Source: Pseudomonas sp. FeN3W | Lineage (GTDB): Bacteria; Pseudomonadota; Gammaproteobacteria; Pseudomonadales; Pseudomonadaceae | Assembly: GCA_030263805.2 (NCBI GenBank) | Contig: CP136010.1 | Span: 3,363,001-3,427,000 of the forward strand | Length of the DNA: 64,000 bases | Direction of reading: 5' to 3' | Shown: piece by piece, positions 24,785-33,727 of the stretch | Layout: every line of letters begins with the position of its first letter | Position numbering within the stretch: position 1 is the first letter of the stretch | The notes under the pieces: generated by a model | What the model saw: only the letters and a program-made list of their open reading frames with translations | Databases searched by the model: none | What the model was told of the DNA's origin: nothing | Made by a program: the position numbers and the translations under genes

Positions 24785-27430
24785 TCAGCAATCCAGCGGA
24801 TTGCGCTTCTCGGGGTCGATACCGAACTCGGTGATGGCATTGGCCACCACGGTGCGTTCGATGGCGCCGCGATCGGCGAGTGCCTGCAGTGCCGCGACGG
24901 CAACCCAGCGGCGGTCGACTTCGAAGAAGTCACGCAGCTTGGCGCGCGAGTCGCTGCGGCCGAAGCCGTCAGTGCCGAGCACCTGGTATTCGCGCGACGG
25001 AACCCACTGACGAATCTGATCGGCGAACAGCTTCATGTAGTCGGTCGAGGCCACTACCGGGCCTTCGCGGCCTTCCAGACACTGCTCGACATAGCTCTTG
25101 CGCGGCTCCTCGGTCGGATGCAGACGGTTCCAGCGGTCGACCGCCAGGCCATCGCGACGCAGCTCGTTGAAGCTGGTTACGCTCCAGACGTCGGCGCCGA
25201 CACCCATCTTGGCGAGGATGTCCACCGCAGCACGCACTTCACGCAGGATGGTGCCGGAACCCAGCAGCTGTACGCGGTGCTTGAAGTCGCCCTTGGCTTC
25301 CTCGAGCAGGTACATGCCCTTGATGATGCCGTCCTCGACACCCTGCGGCATGGCCGGCTGCTGGTAGTTCTCGTTCATCACGGTGATGTAGTAGTAGACG
25401 CTCTTCTGCAGCTCCATCATCTCGTGCATGCCGTGATGCATGATCACCGCCAGCTCGTAGCCGTAGGTAGGGTCATAGCTGCGGCAGTTGGGGATGGTGC
25501 TGGCGAGGATGTGGCTATGCCCGTCCTCGTGCTGCAGGCCTTCGCCGTTCAGGGTGGTGCGCCCGGAGGTGCCACCGAGCAGGAAACCACGGGTCTGGGC
25601 ATCGCCGGCCGCCCAGGCCAGGTCGCCGATGCGCTGGAAGCCAAACATCGAATAGAAGATGTAGACCGGCAGCATCGGCTGGTTGTAGTTGCTGTAGGCG
25701 GTACCCGCCGCGATGAATGAGGAGAAGGCACCCGCTTCGTTCAGGCCTTCCTGCAGGATTTGACCATCCTTTTCTTCGCGGTAATACATCACCTGGTCGC
25801 GGTCGACCGGCTCGTAAAGCTGCCCCACCGGGGAATAGATACCCAGCTGACGGAACATGCCTTCCATGCCGAAGGTGCGCGCCTCGTCGGCGAGGATCGG
25901 CACGATGCGCTTGCCCAGATCCTTGTCCTTGACCAGCTGCGACAGGATCCGACCGAACGCCATGGTGGTGGAGATCTCGCGATCACCGGAACCGTCGAGC
26001 ACTGCTTTGAGGGTGTCCAATGGCGGCGTCGGGATGCTGAAGCTCTTCGGCCGGCGCTGCGGCAGCGAACCACCGAGTTTCTCGCGGCACTTGCGCAGGT
26101 AGCGCATCTCGGCGCTGTCTTCGGCCGGGCGGTAGAACGGCAGTTCTTCGAGCTGCGAATCGTTGACCGGGATGTCGAAGCGGTCGCGGAATTTCTTCAG
26201 GCTGTCGATATCGACTTTCTTGGTGTTGTGGGCGATGTTCTTCGCCTCTCCGGCACCGGTGCCGTAGCCCTTGATGGTCTTGGCCAGGATGACTGTCGGC
26301 TGGCCCTTGTGATTGACCGCCTGGTGGTAGGCCGCATAGACCTTGTACGGATCGTGGCCGCCGCGGTTGAGCTTCCAGACTTCCTCGTCGGACATGCTCT
26401 CGACACGCTTGAGCAGCTCAGGGTCAGCACCGAAGAAATGCTTGCGCACATAGGCGCCGTCTTTGGCCTTGTAGTTCTGGTATTCGCCGTCGATGGCTTC
26501 GTCCATGCGGCGCTGCATGCGGCCGTCTTCGTCGGCGGCGAACAGTGGGTCCCACAGGCGGCCCCAGACGACCTTGTTGACGTTCCAGTTGGCGCCTTTG
26601 AATACGCCTTCCAGCTCCTGGATGATCTTGCTGTTGCCGCGTACCGGGCCGTCCAGACGCTGCAGGTTGCAGTTGATGACGAACACCAGGTTGTCGAGAT
26701 TTTCACGACCGGCCAGGGAAATGGCGCCGAGGGTTTCCGGCTCGTCGCACTCGCCGTCACCGATGAAGCACCAGACGCGTTGCTTGCCTTTCGGAATGAA
26801 GCCGCGGTTCTCCAGGTACTTCATGAAGCGCGCCTGGTAGATCGCAGTGATCGGGCCGAGACCCATGGACACGGTCGGGAACTGCCAGAAGTCCGGCATC
26901 AGGTGCGGATGCGGGTAGCTCGACAGGCCCTGTCCGTCCACTTCCTGGCGGAAGTTGAGCATCTGGTCTTCGCTCAGGCGGCCTTCGAGAAAGGCGCGGG
27001 CGTAAATGCCAGGGGAGGCATGCCCCTGATAGTAGATCAGGTCGCCGCCGTGCTCTTCCGTTGGGGCCTGGAAGAAATAGTTGAAACCGATGTCGTAGAG
27101 GGTCGCGCTGGAAGCGAAGGTGGAGATGTGCCCACCCAGATCCGGATCCTTGAGGTTGGCGCGCATCACCATGGCCAGTGCGTTCCAGCGGACCAGGGAG
27201 CGAATACGGCGCTCCATGAACAGGTCGCCGGGCATCTTGGCTTCGCGGGTGACGGGGATGGTATTGCGGTACGGCGTGGTGATGCCGTAGGGCAGGGGGG
27301 TGCCGCTACGTGTGGCCAGTTCACCCATCCGGGTCATCAGGTAGTGAGCGCGGTCTTCACCCTCGCGGTCGAGGACGGACTCGAGGGCGTCCAGCCATTC
27401 CTGGGTTTCGACGGGATCGAGATCTTGCAT
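24785..27430 (-). CDS. aceE: Pyruvate dehydrogenase E1, homodimeric type
   Basis: E1 decarboxylates pyruvate with thiamine diphosphate and acetylates the E2 lipoyl groups. The 881-residue protein begins MQDLDPVETQEWLDAL, as in other pseudomonads, has GHASPGIYARAFLEGR, the thiamine diphosphate motif GDGECDEPE ending in NCNLQ (about 225-260), the C-terminal DEARTFGMEGMFRQLG and HEDGHSH. The start ATG at 27428-27430 has GGAG six bases before it; an ATG four codons earlier has no site. It is the first gene of aceE-aceF, and a perfect inverted repeat lies about 110 bases upstream. The E3 subunit is not in the window. Confidence 0.96.
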   Translation of the reverse strand: MQDLDPVETQEWLDALESVLDREGEDRAHYLMTRMGELATRSGTPLPYGITTPYRNTIPVTREAKMPGDLFMERRIRSLVRWNALAMVMRANLKDPDLGGHISTFASSATLYDIGFNYFFQAPTEEHGGDLIYYQGHASPGIYARAFLEGRLSEDQMLNFRQEVDGQGLSSYPHPHLMPDFWQFPTVSMGLGPITAIYQARFMKYLENRGFIPKGKQRVWCFIGDGECDEPETLGAISLAGRENLDNLVFVINCNLQRLDGPVRGNSKIIQELEGVFKGANWNVNKVVWGRLWDPLFAADEDGRMQRRMDEAIDGEYQNYKAKDGAYVRKHFFGADPELLKRVESMSDEEVWKLNRGGHDPYKVYAAYHQAVNHKGQPTVILAKTIKGYGTGAGEAKNIAHNTKKVDIDSLKKFRDRFDIPVNDSQLEELPFYRPAEDSAEMRYLRKCREKLGGSLPQRRPKSFSIPTPPLDTLKAVLDGSGDREISTTMAFGRILSQLVKDKDLGKRIVPILADEARTFGMEGMFRQLGIYSPVGQLYEPVDRDQVMYYREEKDGQILQEGLNEAGAFSSFIAAGTAYSNYNQPMLPVYIFYSMFGFQRIGDLAWAAGDAQTRGFLLGGTSGRTTLNGEGLQHEDGHSHILASTIPNCRSYDPTYGYELAVIMHHGMHEMMELQKSVYYYITVMNENYQQPAMPQGVEDGIIKGMYLLEEAKGDFKHRVQLLGSGTILREVRAAVDILAKMGVGADVWSVTSFNELRRDGLAVDRWNRLHPTEEPRKSYVEQCLEGREGPVVASTDYMKLFADQIRQWVPSREYQVLGTDGFGRSDSRAKLRDFFEVDRRWVAVAALQALADRGAIERTVVANAITEFGIDPEKRNPLDC

Positions 27431-27541
27431 GGCTTGCTCCATGGCGGAAAGGCTTCCAGAATCGGTTGCCTGTTCGCGACCGGCTTTGTGGGCCGGTGCG
27501 TGTAATGTTCTTGGACGAGTGCCGGGGGTAGGACCGGGCGT

Positions 27542-27609
27542 CTGTAGTTTTACTACAAAATGACGTCGGGATCAGCCCCCTGAAATACTCTTTAGTAGTA
27601 AAACTACAG
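27542..27609. promoter_or_regulatory. Perfect inverted repeat in the aceE-glnE divergent gap
   Basis: CTGTAGTTTTACTAC (27542-27556) is the exact reverse complement of GTAGTAAAACTACAG (27595-27609). Each arm is itself nearly a palindrome (TGTAGT-N3-ACTACA), so the region looks like two operator sites with centres 53 bases apart, about five DNA turns. It lies 112 bases before aceE and 88 before glnE. GntR-family regulators bind sites of this shape; which protein acts here is not known. Confidence 0.6.
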
Positions 27610-27696
27610 ATCAGCGGCGCTGGCATTTTCCTGAGAAAGGCATCTGCGAGGCTCTGAATCGCGCGGTTTCACTGTGTTGCTGTGAAGGAAACCTCA

Positions 27697-30642
27697 ATGA
27701 GTCTGCCATCGCTGGTTGCATTGCCGCCCTCGCTTCTGCCTTTTGTCAGCCGTGCCGAAGAGTCGTTCCTCGCTGCTGCCGGCAGCCTGTCGGATGCCAT
27801 TGCGGCACGTTGCCGCGCCTGGCTGGTGGAGCAGCGCGAGGCGTTCGGCCGGGTCTGTGCGGCGAGCGACTTCGTCAGCGAACAGGTTAGTCGAGATCCG
27901 CAGATGCTGCTGCAGCTGGCCGAGCTGGGGTGGCTGGACAGATCGCTCGCGCCGGTCGAGATGCGTGACGCACTGAGCGAGCAGGTCGCCGCGTGCGACA
28001 GCGAGGATGCCCTGGCGCTGACCCTGCGCCGCTTCCGGACCCGCCAGCAGGTGCGGATCATCTGGCGCGACCTGACCCGTCAGGCCGACCTTGCCGAAAC
28101 CTGTCGCGACCTTTCCGATCTCGCCGACGCTTCGGTCGATCTGGCGTATCACTGGCTGTACACACGCCATTGCGAGCAGTTCGGCGTACCCACCGGGCGT
28201 CGCAGCGGCAACCCGCAACACATGGTCATCCTTGGCATGGGCAAGCTGGGCGCCCACGAGCTGAATCTGTCCTCGGACATCGACCTGATCTTCGGATACC
28301 CCGAAGGTGGCGAAACCGTGGGCGCCAAGCGCTCGCTGGACAATCAGGAGTTCTTCGTCCGGCTCGGTCAGCGGCTGATCAAGTCGCTGGACGCCATCAC
28401 CGTCGATGGCTTCGTCTTCCGCGTCGATATGCGCCTACGCCCGTACGGTTCGTCCGGTCCGCTGGTCTACAGCTTCAACGCGCTGGAACAGTACTACCAG
28501 GACCAGGGGCGTGACTGGGAGCGCTACGCGATGATCAAGGCGCGTGTCATCGGTGGCGACCAGCAGGCCGGCAAGGAGCTGCTGGAAATGCTGCGGCCGT
28601 TCGTCTATCGGCGCTACCTTGATTTCTCCGCCATCGAAGCGCTGCGCACCATGAAGCAGCTGATCCAGCAGGAAGTGCGGCGCAAGGGCATGGCTTCGAA
28701 TATCAAGCTGGGTGCCGGTGGCATCCGCGAGGTGGAGTTCATCGCCCAGGCGTTTCAGCTGATTCACGGCGGGCGCGATCTCAGCCTGCAACAGCGGCCG
28801 TTGCTCAAGGTGCTGGCTACCCTGGAAGGTCAGGGCTATCTGCCGGGTGCGGCGGTGAAGGAGCTGCGCGAAGGCTATGAGTTTCTGCGCTATACCGAGC
28901 ATGCGCTGCAGGCCATCGCCGATCGCCAGACGCAGATGCTGCCGGAGACTGAAGTCGACTGCGCGCGGGTCGCCTTCATGCTCGGTTTCGACAGCTGGCA
29001 GGCCTTCCACGAGCAGCTGTTGCACTGGCGTGGGCGTATCGACTGGCATTTTCACCAGGTCATCGCCGACCCGGACGAGGACGAGAATGCCGAAGGCGAG
29101 GCGCTGGTCGGCGGCGAGTGGCTGCCGCTGTGGGAGCAGGACTGGGACGAGGAGTTCGCCTGTCGACAGCTGTCCGAAGCCGGGTTCCGTGATGGTCAGG
29201 TTGCCTGTCAGCGCCTCGCCGCACTGCGTAATGCCAGTCAGGTCAGGACCATGCAGCGTCTCGGCCGCGAGCGTCTGGATGCCTTCATTCCTCGTTTGCT
29301 GGCACAGGCTGTCGAGCAGGACGACCCGGATCTGGTGCTCGAGCGCGTGCTGCCATTGGTCGAGGCGGTGGCCCGGCGTTCGGCCTATCTCGTATTGCTG
29401 ACCGAAAATCCCGGCGCGCTGCAGCGGTTGCTCGAACTCTGCGCGGCCAGCCCGTGGGTCGCCGAGCAGATCGCGCGGTTCCCGTTGCTGCTCGACGAAT
29501 TGCTCAACGCCGGTCGTTTGTATAGCCCGCCGCTGGCGCCGGAGCTGGCCGCAGAATTGCGCGAGCGGCTGATGCGTATTCCCGAGGATGACCTCGAGCA
29601 GCAGATGGAGGCGCTGCGTCATTTCAAGTTGGCGCATCGCCTGCGCGTCGCAGCCTCGGAGATCGCCGGGACGCTGCCGTTGATGAAGGTCAGTGACTAC
29701 CTGACCTGGCTGGCGGAGGCCATTCTGCAGGAAGTACTGACCCTGGCCTGGCGCCACACTGTCGCGCGTCATGGTCAGCCGCAGCGCAGCGACGGCACGC
29801 TGTGCGATCCGGCCTTCGTCATCGTCGGTTACGGCAAGGTCGGCGGGATCGAGCTCGGTCACGGTTCCGACCTGGACCTGGTGTTCATCCATGACGGCGA
29901 CCCTGCCGCCGAGACCAATGGCGCCAAGCCCATCGACACCGCGCAGTTCTTTACCCGTCTCGGTCAGCGCATCATTCATCTGCTGACCACCCAGACCACC
30001 TCCGGCCAGCTGTACGAGGTGGACATGCGCCTGCGTCCGTCCGGCGCTTCTGGGCTGCTGGTCAGCTCCCTCGGCGCCTTCGAGCGCTACCAGGGCCAGG
30101 AAGCCTGGACCTGGGAGCACCAGGCGCTGGTGCGTGCGCGGGTGCTGGTTGGCTGTCCGCAGCTGACTGCCGACTTCGAACGGGTGCGCGCCGGTGTGCT
30201 CGGTCGTGAACGTGATCTGGATGCGCTGCGTCGCGAAGTCAGCGACATGCGCGCGAAGATGCGCGACAACCTCGGGACCCGCGCGACACATGCGGGGACT
30301 GCCGAGCAAGCCTTCGACGGCGCCGCCGAGTTCAATCTCAAGCAGGACGCCGGTGGTATCGTGGATATCGAATTTATGGTGCAATACGCGGCTTTGGCGT
30401 GGTCGCACCAGCATCCCGAACTGCTGCGCTATACCGATAACATCCGCATCCTCGATGGGTTGGAGCAGGCCGGGTTGATGACCGGCGATGAGGTTCGGCT
30501 GCTGCAGGATGCCTACAAGGCCTACCGCGCCGCAGCGCACCGGCAATCACTGCAGAAGCAGCCCGGAGTGGTGAGTGGGGATCAATTCCACGACGAGCGC
30601 CGCGCTGTCATGCGTATCTGGCGTGAGTTGGGCCTAAGCTGA
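27697..30642 (+). CDS. glnE: Bifunctional glutamine synthetase adenylyltransferase/deadenylase
   Basis: GlnE attaches and removes AMP on glutamine synthetase in response to PII state, controlling nitrogen assimilation. The 981-residue protein has the two nucleotidyltransferase domains expected: the deadenylylating one with GMGKLGAHELNLSSDIDLIF near residues 180-200 and the adenylylating one with GYGKVGGIELGHGSDLDLVF near 710-730, separated by a helical linker. The ATG at 27697 follows AAGGA; a GTG at 27682 in frame is less likely. It is divergent from aceE and is followed after 50 bases by ilvE on the same strand. Confidence 0.96.
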   Translation: MSLPSLVALPPSLLPFVSRAEESFLAAAGSLSDAIAARCRAWLVEQREAFGRVCAASDFVSEQVSRDPQMLLQLAELGWLDRSLAPVEMRDALSEQVAACDSEDALALTLRRFRTRQQVRIIWRDLTRQADLAETCRDLSDLADASVDLAYHWLYTRHCEQFGVPTGRRSGNPQHMVILGMGKLGAHELNLSSDIDLIFGYPEGGETVGAKRSLDNQEFFVRLGQRLIKSLDAITVDGFVFRVDMRLRPYGSSGPLVYSFNALEQYYQDQGRDWERYAMIKARVIGGDQQAGKELLEMLRPFVYRRYLDFSAIEALRTMKQLIQQEVRRKGMASNIKLGAGGIREVEFIAQAFQLIHGGRDLSLQQRPLLKVLATLEGQGYLPGAAVKELREGYEFLRYTEHALQAIADRQTQMLPETEVDCARVAFMLGFDSWQAFHEQLLHWRGRIDWHFHQVIADPDEDENAEGEALVGGEWLPLWEQDWDEEFACRQLSEAGFRDGQVACQRLAALRNASQVRTMQRLGRERLDAFIPRLLAQAVEQDDPDLVLERVLPLVEAVARRSAYLVLLTENPGALQRLLELCAASPWVAEQIARFPLLLDELLNAGRLYSPPLAPELAAELRERLMRIPEDDLEQQMEALRHFKLAHRLRVAASEIAGTLPLMKVSDYLTWLAEAILQEVLTLAWRHTVARHGQPQRSDGTLCDPAFVIVGYGKVGGIELGHGSDLDLVFIHDGDPAAETNGAKPIDTAQFFTRLGQRIIHLLTTQTTSGQLYEVDMRLRPSGASGLLVSSLGAFERYQGQEAWTWEHQALVRARVLVGCPQLTADFERVRAGVLGRERDLDALRREVSDMRAKMRDNLGTRATHAGTAEQAFDGAAEFNLKQDAGGIVDIEFMVQYAALAWSHQHPELLRYTDNIRILDGLEQAGLMTGDEVRLLQDAYKAYRAAAHRQSLQKQPGVVSGDQFHDERRAVMRIWRELGLS

Positions 30643-30692
30643 GCCCCTCGTCGGGCTACTGGGCAAATTCGAATTCTGAGGAGCTGGCAACG

Positions 30693-31616
30693 ATGTCGAT
30701 GGCCGATCGTGATGGCGTCATCTGGTATGACGGCGAACTGGTGCAGTGGCGTGATGCGACCACCCATGTGCTGACCCATACCCTGCACTACGGCATGGGC
30801 GTATTCGAAGGCGTACGCGCCTACAACACCCCGGACGGCACGGCGATCTTCCGCCTGCAGGCGCACACCGACCGCCTGTTCGATTCGGCACACATCATGA
30901 ACATGCCGATGCCGTACTCGAAGGAAGAGATCAACGAAGCGACCCGCGCCGCAGTGCGCGAGAACAACCTGGAAAGCGCCTACATCCGCCCGATGGTGTT
31001 CTACGGAAGCGAAGGCATGGGCCTGCGCGCCAGCGGCCTGAAAGTGCACGTGATCGTCGCCGCCTGGCACTGGGGCGCCTACATGGGCGACGAGGCGCTG
31101 GAACTGGGCATCAAGGTGCGCACCAGCTCCTTCACCCGTCACCACGTCAACATCACCATGACCCGCGCCAAGTCCAACGGTGCCTACATCAACTCGATGC
31201 TGGCCCTGCAGGAAGCCATTTCCGGTGGCGCTGACGAAGCGTTGATGCTGGATCCTGAAGGCTACGTGGCCGAAGGTTCGGGCGAGAACATCTTCATCAT
31301 CAAGGATGGCGTGATCTACACCCCGGAAGTGACCGCCTGCCTGAATGGCATCACGCGTGGCACCGTGCTGACCCTGGCCGCCGAGCACGGCCTGAAGGTG
31401 GTCGAGAAGCGCATCACCCGCGACGAGGTCTATATCGCCGACGAAGCCTTCTTCACCGGAACTGCCGCAGAGGTGACGCCGATTCGCGAAGTCGATGGCC
31501 GCGCCATCGGCATCGGTCGTCGTGGCCCAGTGACCGAAAAGTTGCAGAAGGCCTACTTCGATCTGGTCTCCGGCAAGACCGCGGCGTATGCCGAATGGCG
31601 GACACTGGTCAAGTAA
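30693..31616 (+). CDS. ilvE: Branched-chain amino acid aminotransferase
   Basis: IlvE transfers the amino group between glutamate and the 2-oxo acids of leucine, isoleucine and valine. It is a fold IV PLP enzyme; the cofactor lysine is K160 in MTRAKSNGAYIN, and HYGMGVFEGVRAY near 32-44, YVAEGSGENIFII and GITRGTVLTLA mark the family. The 307-residue length fits. GAGGAG sits before ATG 30693. It precedes waaF on the same strand, as in other pseudomonads, with a 74-base gap holding a degenerate repeat. Confidence 0.96.
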   Translation: MSMADRDGVIWYDGELVQWRDATTHVLTHTLHYGMGVFEGVRAYNTPDGTAIFRLQAHTDRLFDSAHIMNMPMPYSKEEINEATRAAVRENNLESAYIRPMVFYGSEGMGLRASGLKVHVIVAAWHWGAYMGDEALELGIKVRTSSFTRHHVNITMTRAKSNGAYINSMLALQEAISGGADEALMLDPEGYVAEGSGENIFIIKDGVIYTPEVTACLNGITRGTVLTLAAEHGLKVVEKRITRDEVYIADEAFFTGTAAEVTPIREVDGRAIGIGRRGPVTEKLQKAYFDLVSGKTAAYAEWRTLVK

Positions 31617-31631
31617 GCGCAGGCGCCAAGC

Positions 31632-31690
31632 TGCACGCGGCCGATGGTTTGCCGCTTGCAGCTTGAGGCTCGTGGCTTGAAGCTGCCCTT
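31632..31690. repeat. Degenerate GCTTGAAGCT-rich intergenic element
   Basis: The ilvE-waaF gap has imperfect palindromes built on AAGCTGC ... GCAGCTT and on GGCTTGAAGCT. Similar pieces (GCTTGAAGCT, TTGCTTCAAGC) occur at 38203-38285. They resemble short repeats scattered in Pseudomonas intergenic regions; no function is visible. Confidence 0.4.
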
Positions 31691-32725
31691 ATGAATATTC
31701 TGATTGTGGGACCCAGCTGGGTTGGCGACATGGTGATGGCGCAGACGTTGTTCGTCTGCCTGAAACAGCGCCATCCCGACTGCCAGATCGACGTGCTGGC
31801 GCCCGAGTGGAGCCGGCCGATTCTCGAGCGCATGCCCGAGGTACGCCAGGCGCTGAGCTTTCCGGTCGGGCACGGCGTGCTCGACATGGCGACCCGGCGC
31901 AAGGTGGCGCAGAGCCTGCGTGGTCAGTATGAGCAGGCGATCCTATTGCCCAATTCCTTGAAGTCGGCGCTGGTGCCGTTCTTCGCCGGTATTCCCAAGC
32001 GCACCGGCTGGCGCGGCGAAATGCGCTTCGGCCTGCTCAACGACATGCGCAAGCTCGACAAACAACGCTATCCGCTGATGATCGAACGCTTCATGGCGCT
32101 GGCGTTCGAGCCGGGCGCCGAGTTGCCCAGACCGTATCCGAACCCTTCGCTGCGTATCGACCCCGTGACTCGCGATGTGGCACTGGCACGTTTCGGCCTC
32201 AGTCTGGATCGTCCGGTACTGGCGCTCTGTCCGGGCGCCGAGTTCGGCGAATCCAAGCGCTGGCCGGCCGAGCACTTCGCCAAGGTCGCCGAGCTGAAGA
32301 TTCGCGAGGGCTGGCAGGTCTGGCTGTTCGGCTCGAAAAACGACCACCCGGTGGGCGAGGAAATCCTCGCGCGATTGATTCCTGGGTTGCGCGAAGAGGC
32401 GGTGAACCTGGCCGGCGAGACCAGCCTGGCCGAGGCTATCGATCTGCTCTCCTGCGCTGACGCAGTGGTGTCCAACGACTCCGGCCTGATGCACGTGTCA
32501 GCCGCGCTGGGCCGGCCTCTGGCTGCAGTCTATGGCTCGACGTCACCGGCCTTCACCCCGCCGCTTTCCGAGCAGGTCGAGGTTGTGCGGCTGGGTCTCG
32601 ACTGCAGCCCCTGTTTTGAACGCACCTGCCGCTTCGGCCACAACAACTGCATGCGCGAGCTGAAGCCGCGCGCGGTGATCGAGGCGCTGGATCGCCTGGC
32701 CCCGCAGTCAGTTGAGGTGCGCTGA
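31691..32725 (+). CDS. waaF: ADP-heptose:LPS heptosyltransferase II
   Basis: WaaF adds the second L-glycero-D-manno-heptose to the LPS inner core at the cytoplasmic face of the inner membrane. The 344-residue GT9 protein has MNILIVGPSWVGDMVMAQTL at the start, the donor-binding LALCPGAEFGESKRWP (about 177-192) and VSNDSGLMHVSAALGRPLAAVYGSTSP (about 260-286), and a C-terminal cysteine cluster CSPCFERTCRFGHNNCM. It opens the waaF-C-G-P series; waaC starts directly after its stop. Confidence 0.96.
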   Translation: MNILIVGPSWVGDMVMAQTLFVCLKQRHPDCQIDVLAPEWSRPILERMPEVRQALSFPVGHGVLDMATRRKVAQSLRGQYEQAILLPNSLKSALVPFFAGIPKRTGWRGEMRFGLLNDMRKLDKQRYPLMIERFMALAFEPGAELPRPYPNPSLRIDPVTRDVALARFGLSLDRPVLALCPGAEFGESKRWPAEHFAKVAELKIREGWQVWLFGSKNDHPVGEEILARLIPGLREEAVNLAGETSLAEAIDLLSCADAVVSNDSGLMHVSAALGRPLAAVYGSTSPAFTPPLSEQVEVVRLGLDCSPCFERTCRFGHNNCMRELKPRAVIEALDRLAPQSVEVR

Positions 32726-33727
32726 TTGAAGGTCCTGCTGGTCAAGACCTCGTCGTTGGGCGATGTCGTGCATACCCTGCCGGCGCTGACCGATGCGCAG
32801 CGGGCGCTGCCTGGCATCCAGGTCGACTGGGTCGTGGAGGAGGGCTTCGCCGAGATCCCGGCCTGGCATCCAGCGGTGGCGCAGGTGATTCCGGTGGCGA
32901 TTCGTCGCTGGCGCAAACATCCGATCAATACCCTGCGCAGCGGCGAGTGGCGACGCTTCAAGGCGCGCTTGCGCGAAAGTCGTTATGACCTGGTGATCGA
33001 CGCCCAGGGCTTGCTCAAGAGCGCCTGGCTGACCCGCTACGTCAAGGCGCCGGTCGCCGGGTTGGACCACGATTCGGCCCGCGAGCCGCTGGCGACACGC
33101 TTCTATGATCGGTGCTATGCCGTGCCGCGTGAGCAGCATGCGCTGGAGCGGGTGCGTCAGCTGTTCGCTCAGGCGCTCGGTTACCCGCTGCCGCAGGATG
33201 TTGCCGACTACGGCCTGAATCGCGAGCAGATGGCCGCGCCCAGCGATCAGCCGTATCTGCTGTTTCTGCACGGCACCACTTGGCCGAGCAAGCACTGGCC
33301 GGAAACCTACTGGCGCGAACTGGCCGAACGCATGAGCGATTTCGGCTGGGCGATCCGCCTGCCATGGGGCAATGCCGAAGAGAAGGCGCGGGCCGAACGC
33401 ATCGTCAGCGGTGTGGCCAACGCCGCGGTGCTGCCGAAGCTCAATCTGGCCGGTGTTGCACGGGTCATCGCTGGTGCGCGGGCTTGTGTCGCAGTGGATA
33501 CCGGCCTCGGTCATCTGGCCGCGGCGCTGGATGTGCCGAGCATTTCGCTTTATGGTCCGACCCTGCCCGGGCGGGTCGGCGCCTATGGGCGCTCGCAGGT
33601 GCACCTGTGCGCCGGCGGACCGAACGCCGGTCGCGGTGATCGGCACAAGCCCTGTTTCGACGATCTGCGCCCCGAGCGTGTCGTCACCGAACTGAAAGCC
33701 CTGCTGCGGGCCCCGGAGTCCGTCTGA
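32726..33727 (+). CDS. waaC: ADP-heptose:LPS heptosyltransferase I
   Basis: WaaC adds the first heptose to Kdo of the LPS core. The 333-residue GT9 protein shows VLLVKTSSLGDVVHTLPAL at the N-terminus, LHGTTWPSKHWPE and VAVDTGLGHLAAALDVPSISLYGPT near residues 250-275. The start is a TTG immediately after the waaF stop, the only placement that keeps the conserved MKVLLVKTSSLGD beginning. The stop shares a base with the waaG start, so waaF, waaC and waaG are translationally coupled. Confidence 0.95.
   Translation: MKVLLVKTSSLGDVVHTLPALTDAQRALPGIQVDWVVEEGFAEIPAWHPAVAQVIPVAIRRWRKHPINTLRSGEWRRFKARLRESRYDLVIDAQGLLKSAWLTRYVKAPVAGLDHDSAREPLATRFYDRCYAVPREQHALERVRQLFAQALGYPLPQDVADYGLNREQMAAPSDQPYLLFLHGTTWPSKHWPETYWRELAERMSDFGWAIRLPWGNAEEKARAERIVSGVANAAVLPKLNLAGVARVIAGARACVAVDTGLGHLAAALDVPSISLYGPTLPGRVGAYGRSQVHLCAGGPNAGRGDRHKPCFDDLRPERVVTELKALLRAPESV

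Noticed and set aside
25760..27505. A 581-codon plus-strand frame opposite aceE
   Set aside because: Shadow of aceE. It also crosses the aceE start region.
28435..30546. A 703-codon minus-strand frame opposite glnE
   Set aside because: Composition shadow; glnE on the other strand has both catalytic domains and continuous family similarity.
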